From Phyllobacterium bourgognense (GTDB lineage: Bacteria > Pseudomonadota > Alphaproteobacteria > Rhizobiales > Rhizobiaceae), in contig NZ_QPJM01000009.1 of NCBI RefSeq assembly GCF_003337575.1, positions 1 to 64,000 on the forward strand: DNA of 64,000 bases, given 5' to 3'. Positions 35,688 through 44,741 of this stretch are shown here, piece after piece; within the stretch, counting starts at the first letter, position 1; every line of letters starts with the position of its first letter. The notes below the pieces were generated by a model, which saw only the letters and a program-made list of their open reading frames with translations, did not search any database and was not told the DNA's origin. A program made the position numbers and the translations under genes.

Positions 35688-37109
35688 TTAGGCGACCGAT
35701 ATCGGCGGACGTCTTCCCTCCCATGGTCTTGCCATTTCAAGCTGCGACGCGAGCCGAAAGAGCAGGCCTTCAGCGGCCGGAGCAGCGGCGAACTGGACGC
35801 CGATCGGCAGGCCTTCCGCATTCCAGACGAGTGGTACCGACATAGCTGGTGAGCCGTTGACGTTGAAGATATGCGTGAAGGGCATCCAGGAGAGGTAGAA
35901 CTCGTAGTGCTCCCGCATCGACGTCGCCGGCGGGAAGGCCTCGTGTGGAAGCGGCGGCTGCGCAAGCGTCGGCGACAGAAAGACATCATAGCGGTTGAAC
36001 GTGGAGGTGACGGCAGAGGCGACCGCGTGCAGGCGTGTCGTTGCGACATTGACGTCGACCGCCGAGATGCGGTTGCCGGCATCGATCATTTCCCACAGCA
36101 TGGACGGGAAATCGTCTGCCGTCAGCTTGCGTCTTAAAACGTCTTCCTCAAGCCGCATGTCGGTCGCGTATTCCGCCAGGATGAAGGTTTCGAACGCACT
36201 CCAGCCATCTTCCGGCAGTTCGATGTCATGGGGCTCGCAGATATGGCCTAGGCCTTCGAGCAACTTGACAGTCTCTTCGACCGCCATGACACAATCGGGA
36301 TGGGTCGGAGCGCCATAGGGCGCTTTGGTCGAGACGCCTACGCGCAATTTCCCGGGATCGCGGCCGACTTCGCTTGCGAAATCGTCGCCGGGCGGGCTGT
36401 TGAAGAACTGGCCGACATGCAGACCTTGCGTCGCGTCCAGCATGCCGGCGCTGTCGCGCACAGAGCGGGAAAGCACGTGCTCGACCAGCATGCCCTGCCA
36501 GGTGCTGCCCGATGGGGCGACCGGGTTGCGACCACGGCTCGGCTTCAGACCGAAGCAACCGCAGGCCGACGATGGTACACGGATCGAACCGCCGCCATCA
36601 TTGCCGTGCGCCATCGGTACCACGCCGGCCGCAACCGCCGCCGCCGTACCCCCACTCGACGTACCGGCCGTGCGTGTGGTGTCCCAAGGATTGTTGGTTA
36701 CCCCATGGGCACGCGAGCGTGTCGTCCAGTCCATGGCAAGCTCGGGAACCGAGGTTTTGCCGAAGATCACAACGCCCGACTTTTTGAAGCGACGGACAAG
36801 CTCGGAATCTTCGGCGGGCTTGATGGCAGCGCGTGGCGGCCACCCTGCGCCGGTCGGCTGTCCACCATAGTGCGCCGTGAGGTCCTTCAGCAGAAAGGGG
36901 ACGCCCTTGAACGGACCGTCTGAAAGCTCCTGCGCGATGAAGCGTCGGGCTTCCTCTTCGAAGGTGGCGACCACCGCATTGAGCTTGCCATTGACAGCCG
37001 CAACGCCCTCTAGCGCCGCATCAAATAATTCGCTAGGCGTCACCTCTTGCTTGGCTACGAGTTCGGCCAGTCCTGTGGCGTCGAAGTTCCGGTATTCGCT
37101 GAGCTGCAA
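35688..37109 (-). CDS. Amidase (amidase-signature family)
   Basis: 473 residues of the Ser-cisSer-Lys amidase-signature family. The lysine lies in VPFLLKDLTAHYGGQPT, and the glycine/serine signature is AGTSSGGTAAAVAAGVVPMA, HGNDGGGSIRVPSS and CGCFGLKPSRGR; the cis-Ser and nucleophile Ser are both present. The overall layout resembles 6-aminohexanoate-cyclic-dimer hydrolases and related broad amidases. The start is a TTG at 37109 with GGGGG upstream. It is the first gene of the peptide-transport operon, so it probably hydrolyses the imported amide in the cytoplasm (no signal peptide). Divergent from the LuxR regulator at 37258. Confidence 0.92.
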   Translation of the reverse strand: MQLSEYRNFDATGLAELVAKQEVTPSELFDAALEGVAAVNGKLNAVVATFEEEARRFIAQELSDGPFKGVPFLLKDLTAHYGGQPTGAGWPPRAAIKPAEDSELVRRFKKSGVVIFGKTSVPELAMDWTTRSRAHGVTNNPWDTTRTAGTSSGGTAAAVAAGVVPMAHGNDGGGSIRVPSSACGCFGLKPSRGRNPVAPSGSTWQGMLVEHVLSRSVRDSAGMLDATQGLHVGQFFNSPPGDDFASEVGRDPGKLRVGVSTKAPYGAPTHPDCVMAVEETVKLLEGLGHICEPHDIELPEDGWSAFETFILAEYATDMRLEEDVLRRKLTADDFPSMLWEMIDAGNRISAVDVNVATTRLHAVASAVTSTFNRYDVFLSPTLAQPPLPHEAFPPATSMREHYEFYLSWMPFTHIFNVNGSPAMSVPLVWNAEGLPIGVQFAAAPAAEGLLFRLASQLEMARPWEGRRPPISVA

Positions 37110-37178
37110 CTTAGAAGACCCCCAATTCAGGTAAGGGTCTGAGACTAAATCACGCCCAAATTCTTCGCATGATCCCGA

Positions 37179-37222
37179 AGGGTGATTTCAAGAAATATTT
37201 TTGTGTCACCCTAAAGAGTGAT
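37179..37222. promoter_or_regulatory. Repeated AGGGTGA boxes in divergent promoter region
   Basis: AGGGTGA (37179-37185), its complement TCACCCT (37206-37212, centres 27 bp apart) and a third similar AGAGTGA (37215-37221). They lie between the amidase operon and the divergent LuxR-type regulator, and so are candidates for the regulator's binding sites. Confidence 0.35.
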
Positions 37223-37257
37223 ACGCTTGCATGTGACCAACTGAATGTGGATGTCTC

Positions 37258-39855
37258 TTGTCGCAGCAATCGAACCTCATCAATCGCTACACGTCCCCAC
37301 CCCGCGCTCCGCAAGGGGTAATTAACCGGCCACGGCTGACGACTATGTCGGACTTGCTGCAGCAGCGCCGGCTCTGCCTCGTACATGCCCCCGCCGGTTC
37401 GGGCAAGACCACGCTGCTAGCGCAGTGGTATGAGTCTCTGGTAGGGGCCGGTTCCAAAACAGTTTGGTATTCGGCCAGGGAGGCTGACCGCGATCCGCTC
37501 TTCTTCGCCGACGCTTTGTATTTCGCTGTCGAAGCAAGCTTCATTCAGGTCGGAGGGCTCGTAAAGTCTCGTGACGAGTCAAATGGCTTAGCTCGCCTAT
37601 TGGCAACCACGGCGCGATATGCCGCAATCGCGCCCCTAGCCCTGTTCGTCGATGATTATCATTTTGTAGAAGGTGGAGATGGCGGCGATACGATAAGTAG
37701 CATTCTTGCGGCTCGCATCCCGAATCTGACTATCGTGCTGGCGAGCCGCATCCGTCCCTCGATCCCGATCGGCCGCCTGCGGGTTAGTGGTGAAATTCTC
37801 GAAGTACCTGTTGGGGAGCTGTTTTTCGACGAGAGTGAGACAGAGGCCTTCTTCCAGGCATCGCCAGGCCTATCGATGTCCTCTGAAGAGAGCCGACAGA
37901 TGCACGGTTATACTGAAGGGTGGGCAGCGGGTCTCCGGCTGGCGTCGCTCGTCCTCGGTCGCGTGCCGGGCGCATTTACCAATACGCCTCCGACGGGAAG
38001 CCATCGCGCTTTTGTAGAATATTTTCTTGAGGAAGTGATCCTTGGCCTGCCGGAAAAGGTCTGCAGCTTCCTGACTATGACCTCGATCCTCGACTCGTTG
38101 AGTGCTGGCCTCTGCGACGCCGTGACGAGGCGCAACGACAGTAACGAGATCCTGTCTTTCCTCGAAGAAGCCCAGCTTTTCGTGGTCGCCCTGCCGGGAG
38201 CGCAGCAATGGTATAAGTATCACCACCTGTTCCAAGAGTTTCTGCAGGCTCGGCTTCATTCCGAAACAGGCACCGACCTCACTGATCTTCATGCGCGCGC
38301 CGCCCGATGGTTCATCGAGAGCGGCTCCCCAATGGATGCCGTGCGGCACGCCTTCCTTGCGCGCCGTCCCGAATGGGCAGCGGAGATGATCGAAAGCTAT
38401 TGCCTCTTCGACTATCTAAGCCACGGGCGGTTCGAAGTCTTTTCCCGCTGGATGCAGCAGCTGCCGCGCGATGCGCGCGAAGAACGGCCGCTGCTCCTGT
38501 TCCTGCAGGTTTGGCGCTCCATCAACATGCGGCGCTTTCTGCAGGCAGAGCAGACGCTTCGCACGATCGAAACCCTCGCTGCTGCCAAGACAAGTCGAAT
38601 GTCGGTCATTGCCCGTGAAACCGGACTTGATATTGATGGTCGCTTGCATCTGATGCGTGCCCTCATCGGCGCCTACGGCGGCGATCTCACAAGCGGCTTT
38701 TCCCATATCGACGAGCTTGATGGCCACGAGCTCGACCAATTTGCCTTCGGCCAAGTGGATCTTGATTCTATCCACAGTTACCTTGCCCTACAAGCTGGTG
38801 CCCTTGAGCTTGCTGAAAGGCTGACCTGGCGGGCCAAAGGGATATACGACGAGATGGCCGTGCACTGGGGCGGCCTCCATTCCCGCTCCATCGCTGCCAT
38901 GTGCTATATTGCACGTGGCCACATGAGGGAGGCAGAGAGCGTGGCGGAAGATGCGCTACGAATAGCGCGCAGCAATTTCGGCGAACATTCCTACATGGTT
39001 GCGCTGCCCTCAGTGCTTTTGGGCGTCGTTGCTTTCGATCGAGGTGAGTTCGAAAAAGCCGAACAGCTCTGGCTCCGCGCCACTCCGTCCGAAAATACTA
39101 CCGATGTCTCCGGCCTCTGCGAGCGCGTACTGATCGCGACGGTCGGCCTTGCCCGTGTCTACGATGCGACGGGCCGATCGGGCGAGGCAACCAACGTGTT
39201 GGTGCGGGCCAGCCGCCGCGCCTACGAAACCGAGGATTTCCGGTTCGAATTCCAGCTCGCCGTCGAGCGGGCTAGCCGGGCGTTCCGCCTCGGCAATACA
39301 GTCGAGGGGTTGCGCGAGTGGGAGCGCCTCTCTCTCCATTTGCCAGAGGCTCAGCGTCGCTATCCGCCACAAGCATGGCAGATTTGGGATGCGTACCATG
39401 TCGTTGAAGCGCGGACATTGATCGAAACTGGCCAGAGAGCCCTTGCTCTGGAAAAATTGCGCGCTGTCGAGGCTACGGCGGCCCAGCAAGGCCGCACGTT
39501 GAGCGCCCTTCAAGTCGCCCGCCTAATGACGCGCCTGGGAGGCGGCAACAGTTCGGTGTTGGCGCTGCAATATCCGGAACTCGGCAATACACTGGACATC
39601 TATCTGGACATCCCACACGCGAGTCTCCCTACTCGTGCGAACCGGAGACCTGCAAGCCCAGCAGATCTTTTCGCAAACACTCTGACGCAACGGGAAGAGG
39701 AAGTGCTGGAACTGTTGCGTTGGGGCCTTTCCAACAGCGAGATCGCTAATAAGCTCAATATCAATATCAACACTGTCAAATCTCATACCAAAAATGTTTT
39801 CTCTAAGCTTGGCGTCAAAAGCCGCACCCAGGCCGTATTAAGAACGATGTCCTAA
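37258..39855 (+). CDS. MalT-like LuxR-family regulator with N-terminal ATPase (LAL type)
   Basis: 865 residues. The N-terminal STAND-type ATPase has Walker A HAPAGSGKTTLL (about residues 43-54) and Walker B-like LALFVDDYHFVE. A long middle is rich in helical TPR-like repeats (residues about 400-760). The C-terminal LuxR helix-turn-helix reads LTQREEEVLELLRWGLSNSE then IANKLNININTVKSHTKNVF. The start is a TTG at 37258; the next ATG (residue 30) would cut conserved sequence before the ATPase. Such proteins assemble on ATP and inducer binding. Divergence from the amidase/peptide ABC operon strongly suggests it activates that operon in response to the imported compound. Confidence 0.9.
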   Translation: MSQQSNLINRYTSPPRAPQGVINRPRLTTMSDLLQQRRLCLVHAPAGSGKTTLLAQWYESLVGAGSKTVWYSAREADRDPLFFADALYFAVEASFIQVGGLVKSRDESNGLARLLATTARYAAIAPLALFVDDYHFVEGGDGGDTISSILAARIPNLTIVLASRIRPSIPIGRLRVSGEILEVPVGELFFDESETEAFFQASPGLSMSSEESRQMHGYTEGWAAGLRLASLVLGRVPGAFTNTPPTGSHRAFVEYFLEEVILGLPEKVCSFLTMTSILDSLSAGLCDAVTRRNDSNEILSFLEEAQLFVVALPGAQQWYKYHHLFQEFLQARLHSETGTDLTDLHARAARWFIESGSPMDAVRHAFLARRPEWAAEMIESYCLFDYLSHGRFEVFSRWMQQLPRDAREERPLLLFLQVWRSINMRRFLQAEQTLRTIETLAAAKTSRMSVIARETGLDIDGRLHLMRALIGAYGGDLTSGFSHIDELDGHELDQFAFGQVDLDSIHSYLALQAGALELAERLTWRAKGIYDEMAVHWGGLHSRSIAAMCYIARGHMREAESVAEDALRIARSNFGEHSYMVALPSVLLGVVAFDRGEFEKAEQLWLRATPSENTTDVSGLCERVLIATVGLARVYDATGRSGEATNVLVRASRRAYETEDFRFEFQLAVERASRAFRLGNTVEGLREWERLSLHLPEAQRRYPPQAWQIWDAYHVVEARTLIETGQRALALEKLRAVEATAAQQGRTLSALQVARLMTRLGGGNSSVLALQYPELGNTLDIYLDIPHASLPTRANRRPASPADLFANTLTQREEEVLELLRWGLSNSEIANKLNININTVKSHTKNVFSKLGVKSRTQAVLRTMS

Positions 39856-40529
39856 ACAAAGACCAAGATTAGCCGACTACCTTTTGACATTCGCCATCAC
39901 GTAGAGGGTTTCAATTTGCGTTCCGCTCTTTACTCGAGTGGTGCGGACTTTTCCCGTCGATCCCGATCCGCCACTTCGAGCCCACCGCTCTCTATCACTA
40001 CATCGTATTTTGGCCAAAGGGGCGCCACCTTGGCCCTATCTTGCAGGATGCTGTGAACGTGCTCGTCGAGTTGGCGAAGAACGAACAACGTTTTTAGGGG
40101 TGAGAGCACAATCTCCTCGTTCCTGAAGGAACAAAACCGGAAACTCCCTCAATGCGGTTTGGAGTTCCACTCGAGCCCTTATGCAATTTTCGAAGCACAG
40201 ATCGAGAACACCCGTAGCAGTTTTACAACATAGTGGCGCCAGCGATGGGGGATAAATGACCATGGACATCGGCATAATACTCGAGGCGCATCCAACAGAG
40301 CATTCTGAACGTTTCGTCGGCGACCCCAAAACGGACCATCGCCCAGCCTGAGATTGACAGGCAACAGACCTTGTGCGCAAAATTAGTCCTCGGTGGATAC
40401 GACCTGCTGCTTGCGCCCCCTCGGGTACGGTGAATGTATCGAGCCGCTTATGGCTCCCTTTGCCCGAACGAACGGGTCAGCAACGCAAGCCCCTGACGCT
40501 TTCCGTTCGTTTATGCAAAGGACCATCCC
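39856..40529. other. 674-bp region, degraded, with repeat copy C
   Basis: No recognised gene. Contains the third copy of the dispersed short repeat and a small palindrome GTTCCT-GA-AGGAAC near 40120. The right end is upstream sequence of the Lon-domain gene. Confidence 0.35.
40163..40209 (+). repeat. Dispersed short repeat, copy C
   Basis: Core CCCTTATGCAATTTTCGAAG preceded by GTTCC and followed by CACAGATCGAGAACA. Matches copy B over nearly its full length and copy A in the core. Confidence 0.5.
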
Positions 40530-41351
40530 ATGCGCGATTTCCGCGATGCCAAGGCTATGGCGAAAACCCTACGTGAAGCGCTTCACGCCAAATCTGTCAC
40601 CTTCACCAACAGTGAGAGTCAGGAGCTCGTTGCTCGAATTCTTGGCTTTCGAGATTGGAACGTATTGGCCGCAACGATCCAGACGGCGCAGCCGACGGCA
40701 AAATCAGTAAGTGCCGAAACCTCTATTCCAGCGGGGGCGGAGATCCCCCTCATTCCTATGCGGGACTTGGTCCTATTTCCGCACATGATCTCGCGGATTT
40801 TCGTGGCACGCGAGAAAACCCGACAGGCCGTGGAACACGCTCTTGCCAGCAACCGGCGCGTTCTCCTTGTCGCCCAAAGGCATGGCGGCGACGATCATCC
40901 CAGCACTCTTGAAGCCCTCTATCCAGTGGGAGTCATAGCAAACGTGGTCGATCGCCAGACACAGGTGGACGGAGCCCTCAAGGTTACCGTCTGCGGACTC
41001 CAGCGCACAGGCATGGTCCGGCTGACCGATGACGGGTTCCTGGCGGCGGAGGTTACGCCGATTGACGACGAACGCGGCCAGTCGACGGAGGCAGCCGCTC
41101 TGTCGAGTGCGGTTCTCGATGCGTACCAGATCTACGCCGAGGTCGATTTTTCTGCACTACCGCCGGGATCCAAAGCCAGGTTCGGCCTACCTTCGATCGG
41201 AAACCCCAGCCTGTTAGCCGACACAGTCGCCCCTTTGCTATCGATCAGTATCGAACAGAAGCAGCAACTCTTGGAAACCAATAACGTGGTGGCTCGTCTC
41301 CAAAGACTCATCGAGCTGATGAGCAATGGCCGACCCAAAGCTGTCGCATAA
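40530..41351 (+). CDS. Lon substrate-binding (LAN) domain protein with glyoxalase-associated N-terminal domain
   Basis: 273 residues with an unusual fusion. Residues 1-50 (MRDFRDAKAMAKTLREALHA, then SESQELVARILGFRDWNVLA) are the helical domain normally found in front of 'glyoxalase superfamily' proteins. From about residue 70 comes the N-terminal domain of Lon protease: IPLIPMRDLVLFPHMISRIF, VAREKTRQAVEHALA, YPVGVIANVVDRQTQ and DGALKVTVCGLQR. It ends in a helical stretch (ISIEQKQQLLETNNVVARL) as in Lon. No AAA+ or protease domain follows, so it cannot degrade proteins by itself. It might deliver or protect substrates of the cellular Lon; this is inference. Monocistronic. Confidence 0.8.
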   Translation: MRDFRDAKAMAKTLREALHAKSVTFTNSESQELVARILGFRDWNVLAATIQTAQPTAKSVSAETSIPAGAEIPLIPMRDLVLFPHMISRIFVAREKTRQAVEHALASNRRVLLVAQRHGGDDHPSTLEALYPVGVIANVVDRQTQVDGALKVTVCGLQRTGMVRLTDDGFLAAEVTPIDDERGQSTEAAALSSAVLDAYQIYAEVDFSALPPGSKARFGLPSIGNPSLLADTVAPLLSISIEQKQQLLETNNVVARLQRLIELMSNGRPKAVA

Positions 41352-41470
41352 ACACCTGAGTTCAACATTAGATCGCTTGACGCTGAAAACGCGAGAAACT
41401 TCTGGCGCAAACCTCTTTTGGAAAGTCGAGCTTCTGCGACTGAGTTTTGCAGCACGTCTAACATCGGGTT

Positions 41471-41626
41471 TGCGCCAACACCGACATTGAACGTTAGCCC
41501 GAGACCTGTCCCGCCACGAGAAAGGCCTGATCCCAGACGATCGTGCCGCGGAAAGCGCGATGTTCGTCCTCAATCCGTTGTGCGAGAGTATCGGGCTGAA
41601 CCTCTTCCGTCGAGGCCACACCATGT
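41471..41626. repeat. Methyltransferase 3' segment duplicated at 44065
   Basis: About 156 bp covering the last codons of the methyltransferase gene and its downstream flank. It has a closely similar second copy in the same orientation at 44065-44224, about 2.6 kb away. Confidence 0.7.
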
Positions 41627-42264
41627 TGGATTAAGCGTGGCAGCATGATCCGCATGAGGGTCGGGAGAAAGGAAGGTTCACCGGGCTGGATCCGAACGCC
41701 TTCGTTGCGTGCCTGAGCGATCGAAAGCCCCAGTGAACGCATCTGGTCAACGAGGCGTAGACCGAGGGTCACGTCACCGCCCTCGGCCGCAACTGTGTCC
41801 CACACCCAGTCGTAAAGAAGTCGATGCAGAGGAAGGGTTGCGAGACCGAAGGGAAGACTGGCGCGCGCGTGTTCCTGAAAGGCCAGTATCGCCCCAGGCT
41901 TCGCAAGTCCGGCCAGCCCAGCGAGCGTGGCGGAAGCGTCTGGGAGATACATCAGAACACGGCGTCCGACGATCACATCGAAGCGACCGAGATCGTGCAG
42001 ATCGTCCGCCAGATCGACCGCGTGATAGGTGATCGGCGCCGCATCCGGTTCACCGCCTGCGGCACGCGCCAGTGCCAGCGCCGCTTCGCTACTGTCAACT
42101 GCAACAACCTCGCCCTGCGGCCCAGCCAGTCTCGCGACGAACCGGCTAAGGTCACCGTTCCCACAGCCGATATCGAGAACGCGCGATCCCGTTCTGATGC
42201 CAACGCTCTCAAAAAATCGGGGGCTTGCTGAATTGGCCGGTGCTGCACTAACTGATGGTAACAT
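41494..42264 (-). CDS. Class I SAM-dependent methyltransferase
   Basis: 256 residues with a Rossmann-fold methyltransferase domain: motif I VLDIGCGNGDLSRFVARL, motif II VVAVDSSEAALALARA, then ITYHAVDLADDLHDLG and FDVIVGRRVLMYLPDA. The C-terminal part (HRLLYDWVWDTVAAEGGDVT onward) is that of small-molecule methyltransferases of the UbiE-like group. Substrate unknown. Its 3' end is duplicated at 44 kb, which points to a past tandem paralogue. It has no operon partner. Confidence 0.85.
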   Translation of the reverse strand: MLPSVSAAPANSASPRFFESVGIRTGSRVLDIGCGNGDLSRFVARLAGPQGEVVAVDSSEAALALARAAGGEPDAAPITYHAVDLADDLHDLGRFDVIVGRRVLMYLPDASATLAGLAGLAKPGAILAFQEHARASLPFGLATLPLHRLLYDWVWDTVAAEGGDVTLGLRLVDQMRSLGLSIAQARNEGVRIQPGEPSFLPTLMRIMLPRLIQHGVASTEEVQPDTLAQRIEDEHRAFRGTIVWDQAFLVAGQVSG

Positions 42265-42517
42265 TGTTACATCATAAGGGAGGGGTGCTCTTCCGGCAAG
42301 AAGTGCTGGCAGCCAATCCGCACGACCGTCTCATGATCCACCAAGGGGTTATCGTACAGTGCGCATGGCTTCTGAATTAACGATTAGCTTAGTCCGCTCC
42401 GGGCCCAAAAGCAGCCGCGGTGGAATCTTGAAACCATCGGGGCGCAGCGGTACACTTATAAGGTGCTGCTGCGCGTGAGTTGCCTTGCAGGTTGTACCAG
42501 CTAGACGGGAGAAAGAG

Positions 42518-43114
42518 TTGGAGAAGGAGGTTACCAGAAAACGCGTCGCGCTGTACACTTTCGGGATCTTCCGTGCTCCTGCTACCGATCCAAGCAACCA
42601 GGGCTTTCACGATAGGAACGATGTGAATTTCCTTGCAGCCGAAAGCAGTGAAGGGTTCATTGCTCGATCTGGATATGCCGATGAACCTGGCCCTGAAAGT
42701 TGGGGCAAACAGGTTTACCCGCGCTTCTACGAAGAAAAAGGGGATGGTTGGTCTCCCTCCTCTCTTTCACTTTGGCGGGATCTCATTTCACCGATGGCCT
42801 TTTCATATTCTGGGATACATTCGGAAGCTCTCAAGCATGGCCGTAGCTGGTTCCTTAAGCCAGAATGGCCCCCCTATGTGCTTTGGTGGGAAGAGGAGAC
42901 GCACACTCCAACCTGGGCTGAAGCAATTCAGCGGCATGAATATCTACATGATCACGGCCCAACCGCCTGGGCATTCGATTTCAAACAGCCATATGATGTA
43001 ACAGGGCAGCGGACGGTCCTGAATCGAGAAGATTTGAAGCAATATGTTGAAAGCAATCAAGCGCGGCAGGCTCTGCTAAGCGAAGCTGATAGTGGAGCCG
43101 AAAATGACGATTAA
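42518..43114 (+). CDS. DUF3291 family protein
   Basis: About 198 residues. VALYTFGIFRAPATDPSNQG, then FIARSGY, then SLWRDLISPMAFSYSGIHSE and PPYVLWWEEETHTPTWAEA match the DUF3291 family, a stand-alone alpha-beta domain of unknown function. The most likely start is a TTG at 42518 preceded by GGGAGAAAGAG; an upstream TTG at 42485 is possible. Its last codons overlap the next gene by 11 bases, so the two form a unit. The strand switch and lower GC suggest acquired DNA. Confidence 0.75.
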   Translation: MEKEVTRKRVALYTFGIFRAPATDPSNQGFHDRNDVNFLAAESSEGFIARSGYADEPGPESWGKQVYPRFYEEKGDGWSPSSLSLWRDLISPMAFSYSGIHSEALKHGRSWFLKPEWPPYVLWWEEETHTPTWAEAIQRHEYLHDHGPTAWAFDFKQPYDVTGQRTVLNREDLKQYVESNQARQALLSEADSGAENDD

Positions 43115-43472
43115 AGGAATTGACCACATCCAACTGGCGATGCCTGCAGGACAGGAGATTGCCGCCAAAGCTTTCTACGAGGGAGCGCTAGGTTTGACCG
43201 AAGCGGCCAAACCACCAAACCTTGCTGCTCGAGGAGGATGCTGGTTCGAAACCGGTAGCGTCAAAGTACACCTCGGCGTAGACGCGAATTTTTCGCCTGC
43301 CAGAAAGGCTCATCCAGGATTCGTCGTTGATGACCTCTCCAATCTTTGCGCGACCTTAGAGAGGGCCGGCTTCCCAACCGTTTCGGACCAACCACTGGAA
43401 GGATACCTACGGAAGTACGTAAATGACCCTTTTGGCAATCGCATTGAACTCATGCAGGTCGTTGATGGCTAA
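43104..43472 (+). CDS. VOC-superfamily (glyoxalase/bleomycin-resistance-like) protein
   Basis: 122 residues, single vicinal-oxygen-chelate domain: KGIDHIQLAMPAGQEIAAKA (first metal-binding H), FYEGALGLTEA, GSVKVHLGVD (second H), AHPGFVVDDL and YVNDPFGNRIELMQV (E ligand). It starts inside the end of the DUF3291 gene and is translated from another frame, indicating coupling. VOC proteins include glyoxalases, dioxygenases and resistance proteins; nothing here specifies which. Confidence 0.82.
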   Translation: MTIKGIDHIQLAMPAGQEIAAKAFYEGALGLTEAAKPPNLAARGGCWFETGSVKVHLGVDANFSPARKAHPGFVVDDLSNLCATLERAGFPTVSDQPLEGYLRKYVNDPFGNRIELMQVVDG

Positions 43473-44064
43473 CGCGGTTTTTCAGACAGCCTGTTCAGGT
43501 GGGTTGTATCAGTCCGGTTCGCGGCGACCATCAAGTCTATGCATGGCTTGGAGGGTCGAAAGTTATTGCCCGATCAATCACAATCAGCGCCAGCCGTACA
43601 GTAATTGCGATAGAAGCAGACAGTCTGCCCAAGGCCAGAAGCGGTAATCACGAGAGCGGAGCGTCAATGGCTGGAATGAGGTCGAAAGCTGCTATTTCTA
43701 CCCGTTGCAAGCTCAAATAGTCGAGACTCAAGCGTTGAGCTGCCCTGTCGCAAATTTTCGAAAATCCGTAATGACACTTGCGTTTGAGGCAAACTCTGGT
43801 CCGATACGACGTCCATTCGCCTAAAACGCACAAGGGTAATTTATCTTGGCAAAAGGACAAGCTTTTGACCAAAAAGGTAAATACCCTGGTCAGTGACATC
43901 TGGTGTCGATTGCGAAGGTAAATTACCTTTGAGATCAGTATAACCCATTGATAATTAAGGGGTTAAATTTAGAAGACATCAGCTGAATTACCTTTTTCGC
44001 CAAGGTACTTTATCCTCGAACGGCCGCAATTGGGTGGATAGTTGAACCTGCTGCTAACGGAAAC
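43473..44064. other. About 590 bp of non-coding or degraded DNA with 41-bp-spaced palindromes
   Basis: No recognised gene; a plus frame at 43499-43720 is partly protein-like but unassigned. The stretch 43,820-44,010 is AT-rich and carries three related 15-bp near-palindromes listed separately. Confidence 0.4.
43833..43929. promoter_or_regulatory. Three 15-bp near-palindromes spaced exactly 41 bp
   Basis: AGGGTAATTTATCTT at 43833, AAGGTAAATACCCTG at 43874 and AAGGTAAATTACCTT at 43915. The last is a perfect 7-1-7 palindrome. Start-to-start spacing is 41 bp both times (about four helical turns). A half-site AATTACCTT follows at 43986. They look like protein-binding sites or degenerate iterons; no owner is identified. 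Confidence 0.35.
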
Positions 44065-44224
44065 TTCGCGCCAATACTGGACATTAAACGCTAGACCGTG
44101 ACCTGTCCCTCCACGAGAAAGGCCAGATCCCAGACGATCGTGCCGCCGACAGCGCGATGTTCGTCCTCGATCCGTTGTGCGAGAGTATCGGGTTGAAATC
44201 TCTTCGGCCGAGGCAACACCATGT
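44065..44224 (-). pseudogene. Methyltransferase C-terminal fragment (duplicate)
   Basis: Second copy of the 3' end of the methyltransferase at 41494-42264. In shifted frames it still reads HGVASAEEI, then the VWDLAFLVEGQV-like end corresponding to VWDQAFLVAGQVSG. No upstream part of the gene remains. Confidence 0.6.
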
Positions 44225-44519
44225 AACCGGTTTCCGGATGACCTTGCTGTCGACGGCTTGTATTCCGATGGCATCATGGAACGCTTATAGGCTGACGACG
44301 GTGAGGCAGCCACTAGAGCCCATGGTGCAGGAGGCGTTGAGCCTCATCGATGATCCTAACATCAAGGCAACTGACGACGGCATCACTCGAATGTTGACAG
44401 GCTCCCTGACGCTCAGAAACAGCGCCTGACCGCCTTCTGTCCAGTTGAGCTGTGCTGTGCGGCGAAATACGGCTGAGGTCCAGATCACAGCCATTCGCCA
44501 ACATGTTTTTGTGCTTCCG

Positions 44520-44741
44520 TCAGCGATGACGCGCCTTCTCCCTTGCAATCTGCTGCACAAAATCGAGAAAAGCACGGACCTTTGCCGGGGGTAGATGGCG
44601 CGCCGGATGGTAGGCGTACAACGGATAGCGTTCGTCCGACCAATCTTTGAGAACCTGCCTGAGCTGACCCGCCTGCAGCCACGAATCGAGGCCAATCTCC
44701 AGGCTCTGGAAAACCCCCTGCCCCCGCAAGGGATCCGGCAA
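44520..44741 (-). pseudogene. LysR-family regulator, C-terminal fragment
   Basis: 73 codons: LRGQGVFQSLEIGLDSWLQA, then GQLRQVLKDWSDERYPLYAY, then ARHLPPAKVRAFLDFVQQIA. This is the end of a LysR effector domain (G-x-G-I/V, then LPLYA-YPxxRHLPPKVRAF). The N-terminal DNA-binding half is missing; beyond 44741 the DNA encodes an unrelated plus-strand fragment. Confidence 0.6.
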
